Shown here one piece after another: positions 57,067 to 64,000 of a stretch of DNA of 64,000 nucleotides. Under the pieces are notes generated by a model, which saw only the letters and a list, made by a program, of their open reading frames with translations, was not told the origin of the DNA and made no database searches. The stretch's first letter is position 1, and each line of letters starts with the position of its first letter. A program made the translations under genes and the position numbers. Source of the stretch: Achromobacter aegrifaciens (GTDB taxonomy: Bacteria > Pseudomonadota > Gammaproteobacteria > Burkholderiales > Burkholderiaceae_B); NCBI RefSeq assembly GCF_902859735.1, contig NZ_CADIJY010000015.1:45427-109426 (forward strand). The letters run 5' to 3'.

Positions 57067-57918
57067 TCAGGCTGCGGCGCGTTCGGCCGCTTCGATGGTG
57101 TTGACCAGCAGCATGGCGATGGTCATGGGGCCCACGCCGCCCGGAACGGGCGTGATGGCGCCGGCCACTTCCTTGGCCGAGGCGAAGTCCACGTCGCCGC
57201 ACAGCTTGCCGTCGGCGCCGCGGTTGATGCCCACGTCGATGACGACCGCGCCGGGCTTGATCATCGAACCGTTGATCATGCCGGGCTTGCCGGTGGCGAC
57301 CACCAGCACGTCGGCGCGGCGGGTCTGGGCCGCCAGGTCGCGCGTCTTGGAATTGCAGATGGTGATGGTGGCGCCGGCCTGCAGCAGCAGCATCGCCATG
57401 GGCTTGCCGACGATGTTGCTGGCGCCCACGATCACGGCCTCGGCGCCGCGCAGCGTCACGCCTTCCGATTCCAGCATCTTCATCACGCCATAGGGCGTGC
57501 AGGGGCGGAACAGCGGCTGGCCGGTCATGAGCAGGCCGGCGTTGCTGATATGGAAGCCGTCCACGTCCTTCTCGGCCGCGATGGCCTCGATGACCTTGTG
57601 CGAGTCCATGTGCTTGGGCAGCGGCAACTGCACCAGGATGCCGTGGATGGTCGGGTCCTGGTTCAGGATGGCGATGCGGGCCAGCAGTTCGGCCTCGGTC
57701 ATGTCCGCGGGGTACTGCTCCTTGACGGAATGCAGGCCGGCCTTTTCGCAGGCGGCTACCTTGTTGCGGACGTACACCTGGGAAGCGGGGTCTTCACCCA
57801 CCAGCACCACGGCCAGGCCGGGGCGCGTGCCCTTGGCGGCCAGGGCCGCAACGCGTTGGGCAGCTTCTTCGCGAATGCGCGCCGACAGGGCCGCGCCGTC
57901 GATAATCCTTGCCGTCAT
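57067..57918 (-). CDS. folD: Methylenetetrahydrofolate dehydrogenase/cyclohydrolase (bifunctional)
   Basis: 283 residues. FolD features are [20 protein letters not shown] (with catalytic-type Tyr and Lys), [36 protein letters not shown] (NADP-binding) and [14 protein letters not shown]. It interconverts 5,10-methylene- and 10-formyl-tetrahydrofolate in one-carbon metabolism. Unusually, its start codon overlaps the stop of a response-regulator gene (ATGA 57915-57918), so its translation may depend on the two-component operon upstream. Confidence 0.95.
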   Translation of the reverse strand: MTARIIDGAALSARIREEAAQRVAALAAKGTRPGLAVVLVGEDPASQVYVRNKVAACEKAGLHSVKEQYPADMTEAELLARIAILNQDPTIHGILVQLPLPKHMDSHKVIEAIAAEKDVDGFHISNAGLLMTGQPLFRPCTPYGVMKMLESEGVTLRGAEAVIVGASNIVGKPMAMLLLQAGATITICNSKTRDLAAQTRRADVLVVATGKPGMINGSMIKPGAVVIDVGINRGADGKLCGDVDFASAKEVAGAITPVPGGVGPMTIAMLLVNTIEAAERAAA

Positions 57919-58541
57919 GCCGTCGCCTCGGGTTTGGCCAAGGCCACTTTCATCAAATCAGCTACGGTGGTCACTTCAAGTTTTTCCATGATGTTGGCGC
58001 GGTGCGCCTCTACGGTCTTGATGCTGATGCCCAGGTCGTCGGCGATCTGCTTGTTCAAGCGGCCGGCGACGATGCGCTCCAGCACCTGCTGCTCGCGCGC
58101 GGTCAGGCGCGCCAGCATGGCTTCGTGGTCTTTCTGGGCCTGGTGCTTGCTCACGCGCTGCGTGGCCTGCTCCAGCATGCGCGCCACGATCTCGCGCAAA
58201 TCGGATTCATTGAACGGCTTTTCCAGGAAGTCGACCGCGCCTTTCTTCATGGTGGACACGGCCATCGGCACGTCGCCGTGGCCGGTGATGAACACGATGG
58301 GCAGCGGCGCATTGCGGGCGATCAGCTGCTCCTGCAGTTCCAGGCCGCTCATGCCGGGCATGCGCACGTCCGCGATCAGCACGCCGATCTGGCTGGCGTC
58401 GTAGTCTTCCAGGAAGGACTCGCCGCTGGCGTAGGCGCGAACGCGATAGCCATTGGCCTCCAATAGCCAGCGCAGCGAATCGCGGACCGCTTCGTCGTCG
58501 TCAACAATGAAAACCGTGCTCGACAGGTGGGGCGTGTTCAT
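57915..58541 (-). CDS. FixJ/NarL-type response regulator with LuxR DNA-binding domain
   Basis: 208 residues from ATG at 58541, which overlaps the kinase gene stop; the frame is open upstream but antisense-like. The receiver domain has acidic D14-D16 (FIVDDDEAV), phosphoacceptor D58 ([12 protein letters not shown]), Thr in [12 protein letters not shown] and Lys in FLEKPF. The C-terminal LuxR-type helix-turn-helix reads [15 protein letters not shown], then [26 protein letters not shown]. Architecture equals FixJ/TodT/StyR. It is activated by the adjacent kinase; target genes may include nearby aceE or folD but this is unproven. Confidence 0.93.
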   Translation of the reverse strand: MNTPHLSSTVFIVDDDEAVRDSLRWLLEANGYRVRAYASGESFLEDYDASQIGVLIADVRMPGMSGLELQEQLIARNAPLPIVFITGHGDVPMAVSTMKKGAVDFLEKPFNESDLREIVARMLEQATQRVSKHQAQKDHEAMLARLTAREQQVLERIVAGRLNKQIADDLGISIKTVEAHRANIMEKLEVTTVADLMKVALAKPEATA

Positions 58542-60319
58542 GCGTGCAACTCCTCGGACTGATCGTTCTGGGCCTGCGACTGGGGTGCAGCGCAGGGCAG
58601 GGTAAAGCGGAAAATGGTGCCACCGGCGGGATTGGGATCTGCCCACAAGCGGCCGTGGTGCGATTCAATAATGGTACGGCAGATGTTCAGCCCCATGCCC
58701 AGGCCCTGGGTCTTGGTGCTGAAGAAGGGTTCGAACAGGCGTTCGGGTTCGGCCAGGCCGTGGCCGCGATCGACCACCGCGACCTCGATGTGCTGTTCAT
58801 GCAGGATCACGGCGACCTTGAGTTCGTCGGATTCGCTTTTTTCCATGGCCTCCAGCCCGTTCTTCAGCAGGTTCAACAGCACCTGCTCGATCAGGATGGG
58901 GTCGGCCAGCACGTCCGGCGCGTTGGACGGCACGAAGCGGTCGATGCGGATACGGCGCTTGCGGGCGTCGATCTCGGCGAAACCGATGGCATTGTCCACG
59001 ATCCGGCTGATGGCCACGCGCTGGCGGCGGGGCTCGCTGCGCTTCACGAATTCGCGGATGCGGCTGATGATCTTGCCGGCGCGCTCGGCTTGCGAGGCGG
59101 CCTTTTCCAGGGCCGGCAGCAGCATGTTGGGGCTGGTGTGGCCGGCCTTGACCAGGGCGACGGCGCCCATGCTGTAGTTGGCGATGGCGGTCAGGGGCTG
59201 GTTCAGTTCATGCGCCAGCGAAGACGCCATTTCGCCCATGGTGGTCAGGCGGCTGGTGAGCTGGATCTTTTCCTGCTGCACACGCGAGGCTTCCTCGTGC
59301 ACGCGGCGCTCGGTGATGTCGCGCGCCACCTGCATGCGCACGCGGCGGCCGTCGGTCCAGGCCAGCATGCGGTGGTGCACTTCGAACCAACGCTGCACCG
59401 AGGGCGCGAAGACTTCCACGGATTCGTCGGTGAAGCGGCCGCGGCGGCCGGCCAGCAGCTCGTCGTGGCCGCCGGTCTGGGCGCCGAACACGCGGCGGTA
59501 GGTACGGTTGGCGAACAGCAGTTCCAGGCCGTCGTGGGTGTCGGCGGTGACCGAGATGGCGTCGTCCAAGCCTTCCAGCACCGTCATGAAGCGCTCGTGC
59601 GCCGCGGTCAGGGCCTCGCGGATGCGCTTGGGCTCGGTGATGTCGGTCATGGAGGTCATCCAGCCGATCTGGTTGCCGTTGGGGTCCAGTAGCGGGGACA
59701 CATACATGCGCGCCGTGAATCGCGATCCGTCGCGGCGCTGCGCCTCGACCTCCAGGCCGCTGCTGGGCGTCTTGCCGGACATCAGCACGTCCAGGGTGTG
59801 CTGATGCTGTTCATGGCGGCCCGGCACCCAATAAGGGAAGGGCGGGCTGCGGCCGATCAGGTCAGCCTCGTTCCAGCCGATCATGCGGCAGAAGGCCGGG
59901 TTCACGTAGGCGATGCGGCCTTCCATGTCCAGCACGCGCATGCCGGTGGACATGGAGTTCTCCATGGCGCGGCGGAATCCGGTTTCGGCGATCAGGGCGG
60001 CTTCGGCCGCCGAACGGAAACGGGTATAGCGCCACAGCATCAGCAGGCTGATGACGATCACACAGGACAGGGCCAGCACTACCCAGATCAGGCGCTGCTG
60101 GCGCATTTCCTGGTCGATGGTGACAAACATGACACTGTCGTCATGGATGCGCTGCAGCCAGAAAAACACCGCCATCACACAGATATAGAGGATCAGCACC
60201 ATTGCTGGCGTGACCCAGTACACCCCGCGTCGGCGAGTGCGGGCGTGATCGTGGAACGGCGTAGGAATATTGGACTTGGGCGCGCTGGACATGGAATTCG
60301 GGCCGGATAGACCGCGCAT
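58538..60319 (-). CDS. FixL-type PAS-containing membrane sensor histidine kinase
   Basis: 593 residues from ATG at 60319; ATG at 60292 (MSSAPKSNIP) is equally possible and neither has a good ribosome site. Two membrane helices near residues 35-55 and 78-97 flank a very short periplasmic stretch. Two PAS domains follow (about 110-240 and 245-345; the first with MENSMSTGMRVLDMEGRIAYVNPAF as two adjacent blocks). The phospho-histidine is in SSLAHELNQPLTAIANY (about residue 369), and the ATP-binding N box is LLNLLKNGLEA, with GLGMGLNICRTIIE. No heme-ligating FixL motif was recognised, so the signal is unknown. Confidence 0.92.
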   Translation of the reverse strand: MRGLSGPNSMSSAPKSNIPTPFHDHARTRRRGVYWVTPAMVLILYICVMAVFFWLQRIHDDSVMFVTIDQEMRQQRLIWVVLALSCVIVISLLMLWRYTRFRSAAEAALIAETGFRRAMENSMSTGMRVLDMEGRIAYVNPAFCRMIGWNEADLIGRSPPFPYWVPGRHEQHQHTLDVLMSGKTPSSGLEVEAQRRDGSRFTARMYVSPLLDPNGNQIGWMTSMTDITEPKRIREALTAAHERFMTVLEGLDDAISVTADTHDGLELLFANRTYRRVFGAQTGGHDELLAGRRGRFTDESVEVFAPSVQRWFEVHHRMLAWTDGRRVRMQVARDITERRVHEEASRVQQEKIQLTSRLTTMGEMASSLAHELNQPLTAIANYSMGAVALVKAGHTSPNMLLPALEKAASQAERAGKIISRIREFVKRSEPRRQRVAISRIVDNAIGFAEIDARKRRIRIDRFVPSNAPDVLADPILIEQVLLNLLKNGLEAMEKSESDELKVAVILHEQHIEVAVVDRGHGLAEPERLFEPFFSTKTQGLGMGLNICRTIIESHHGRLWADPNPAGGTIFRFTLPCAAPQSQAQNDQSEELHA

Positions 60320-60458
60320 TTTAGTGCGTGTTGGCAGGGATTTGCCGGGAATCGACTCGTCCTTTTGGAGTACCTAAGTAAAAGTATGACGCCAAAGCGT
60401 TCAGCTGGCTTTAAATTTTCCGCATTATGAAATGCCGTACCGCAACATGAAATTTTTC

Positions 60459-60488
60459 TTGCGACCGGTTAATCTTCTTTCTTAGAAT
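60459..60488 (+). promoter_or_regulatory. Candidate aceE promoter
   Basis: TTGCGA (60459-60464) and TAGAAT (60483-60488) with an 18-base spacer; the start would be near 60495, giving a leader of about 150 bases that contains the long inverted repeat at 60545-60585. Confidence 0.5.
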
Positions 60489-60544
60489 GCCGGCTGATAG
60501 GGAACCGACCCAGTAGCAGGTCTCTAGAACACCCCGACCCCATG

Positions 60545-60585
60545 CATTGCATGGTAGCCCGGATGATCCCGGCTACCATGCAATG
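60545..60585. promoter_or_regulatory. Long inverted repeat in the aceE leader
   Basis: CATTGCATGGTAGCC (60545-60559) and GGCTACCATGCAATG (60571-60585) are perfect 15-bp complements; the 11-base spacer can pair further as GGA/TCC. No T-tract follows, so it is not a normal terminator. It is either an RNA hairpin in the leader or a dyad operator. Confidence 0.75.
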
Positions 60586-60644
60586 TCCGCGAGTAGATAT
60601 AAGTAAGCGGGTGCGGTCACGAACAATCCAACAGGAGACACACG

Positions 60645-63353
<2,709 letters not shown>

Positions 63354-63365
63354 GGGTAAAGAGAC

Positions 63366-64000
63366 ATGAGCAACATCGTGCAAATCAAGGTTCCCGACAT
63401 CGGCGACTTCAAGGAAGTGGAAGTCATCGAAGTGCTGGTGGCGGTGGGCGACACGATCAAGGCTGAACAAAGCCTGATCACCGTCGAGTCCGACAAGGCC
63501 TCGATGGAGATCCCCGCGTCGCAAGGCGGCGTGGTGAAGTCGATCAGCGTGAAGGTGGGCGACAAGGTTGCCGAAGGCACGGTCGTGCTGGAAGTGGAAG
63601 CGTCGGGCGCGGGCGAGGCTGCGGCCCCCGCGGCTGCGCCGGCCAAGGAAGAGGCTCCCAAGGCCGAAGCCAACGCTGCCGCGCAGCCGGCCGCTGCCGC
63701 CGCACCGGCCACCTCCAGCGGTCCGGTGAACATCGAAGTGCCCGACATCGGCGACTTCAAGGAAGTCGAAGTCATCGAAGTCATGGTCGCGGTGGGCGAC
63801 ACCATCAAGGCCGAGCAAAGCTTGATCACCGTCGAGTCCGACAAGGCCTCGATGGAAATCCCCGCCTCGCAAGGCGGCGTGGTCAAGGAAGTGAAGGTCA
63901 AGGTCGGCGACAAGGTTGCCAAGGGCTCGGTCGTGGTCGTGGTGGAGGGCGCCGCGCCCGCTGCCGCTGCCGCCGCCGCCCCGGCTCCGGCCGCCAAGGC
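63366..64000 (+). CDS. aceF: Pyruvate dehydrogenase E2 component, 3' partial
   Basis: ATG at 63366 opens a frame that runs off the window; 211 codons are visible. Two lipoyl domains are seen, each with the lipoylated lysine in ESDKASM (about residues 40-46 and 156-162), separated by an Ala/Pro/Glu-rich linker, and a second Ala-rich linker begins at the window end. E2 proteins carry one to three such domains ahead of the E1/E3-binding and acetyltransferase domains. It accepts acetyl from AceE and passes it to CoA. The rest of the gene and lpd should lie beyond the window. Confidence 0.96.
   Translation, partial: MSNIVQIKVPDIGDFKEVEVIEVLVAVGDTIKAEQSLITVESDKASMEIPASQGGVVKSISVKVGDKVAEGTVVLEVEASGAGEAAAPAAAPAKEEAPKAEANAAAQPAAAAAPATSSGPVNIEVPDIGDFKEVEVIEVMVAVGDTIKAEQSLITVESDKASMEIPASQGGVVKEVKVKVGDKVAKGSVVVVVEGAAPAAAAAAAPAPAAK
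63378..63932 (+). repeat. Direct repeat of the two aceF lipoyl-domain coding segments
   Basis: 63378-63584 and about 63726-63932 (offset 348) encode nearly identical lipoyl domains; long runs such as that encoding [19 protein letters not shown] are the same apart from a few third-position changes. This indicates duplication kept uniform by recombination. Confidence 0.85.

Larger units (their letters stand above)
60320..60644. other. 325-bp divergent intergenic region between the sensor kinase and aceE
   Basis: This is the longest gene-free stretch. It holds the likely aceE promoter (60459-60488), a long hairpin (60545-60585), an AT-rich segment around 60410-60480, and the upstream region of the kinase gene. 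No open frame worth calling was found. Confidence 0.7.

Overview
The window is high-GC, densely packed bacterial DNA with many 4-base ATGA/GTGA gene overlaps. Gene content points to a beta-proteobacterium of the Alcaligenaceae, most likely Achromobacter or a close Bordetella relative: pyruvate dehydrogenase genes beside a FixL/FixJ-type two-component system, ubiC, many Liv-type transporters, and an RND pump resembling AxyABM. This is inferred from families and layout; no database was searched. No rRNA, tRNA, CRISPR array, phage or insertion sequence was seen.

Layout. 1-8195: surface polysaccharide region. A TPR/O-GlcNAc-transferase-like gene (5' end outside the window) converges on a seven-gene minus-strand operon that should make CDP-4-keto-6-deoxyglucose (rfbF, rfbG) and then isomerise, C-methylate, transaminate, N-acylate and possibly O-methylate it. 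8302-16394: LysR regulator divergent from ggt-gsiBCDA, a glutathione or gamma-glutamyl peptide import and cleavage unit. 16401-21296: LysE-type exporter, YaeQ, two secreted unknowns, and a GAF-PAS-PAS-GGDEF diguanylate cyclase. 21323-35068: a GntR-led catabolic operon with a Liv transporter, a LeuCD-like hydratase, HyuAB, an isochorismatase-fold protein, a TcuA-like flavoprotein and an isocitrate-lyase-family lyase. 35079-35699: ubiC. 35795-44891: an amide-responsive operon (nitrilase-family amidase, Liv transporter with a LivM-LivG fusion, AmiC sensor, AmiR/ANTAR antiterminator, MlrC-family protein) preceded by a leader terminator that is the probable AmiR target. 44929-45660: rRNA pseudouridine synthase. 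45728-52796: LysR regulator divergent from a tripartite RND efflux pump whose leader can fold into a three-way junction ending in a T-tract. 52818-60319: small membrane protein, SCO1 protein, methyltransferase, prlC, folD and the two-component system. 60459-64000: aceE and the start of aceF.

How it works together. Three separate uptake-and-degradation units for small nitrogenous or carboxylic compounds each carry their own transporter and regulator. The regulatory DNA gives the most novel leads: the ANTAR-type leader of the amidase operon, the structured leader of the efflux pump, a GntR operator inside its own promoter with a possibly leaderless start, and a 15-bp-arm hairpin in the aceE leader. 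The GntR-led operon may encode an undescribed route from cyclic imides or substituted succinates through alkylmalates to pyruvate.
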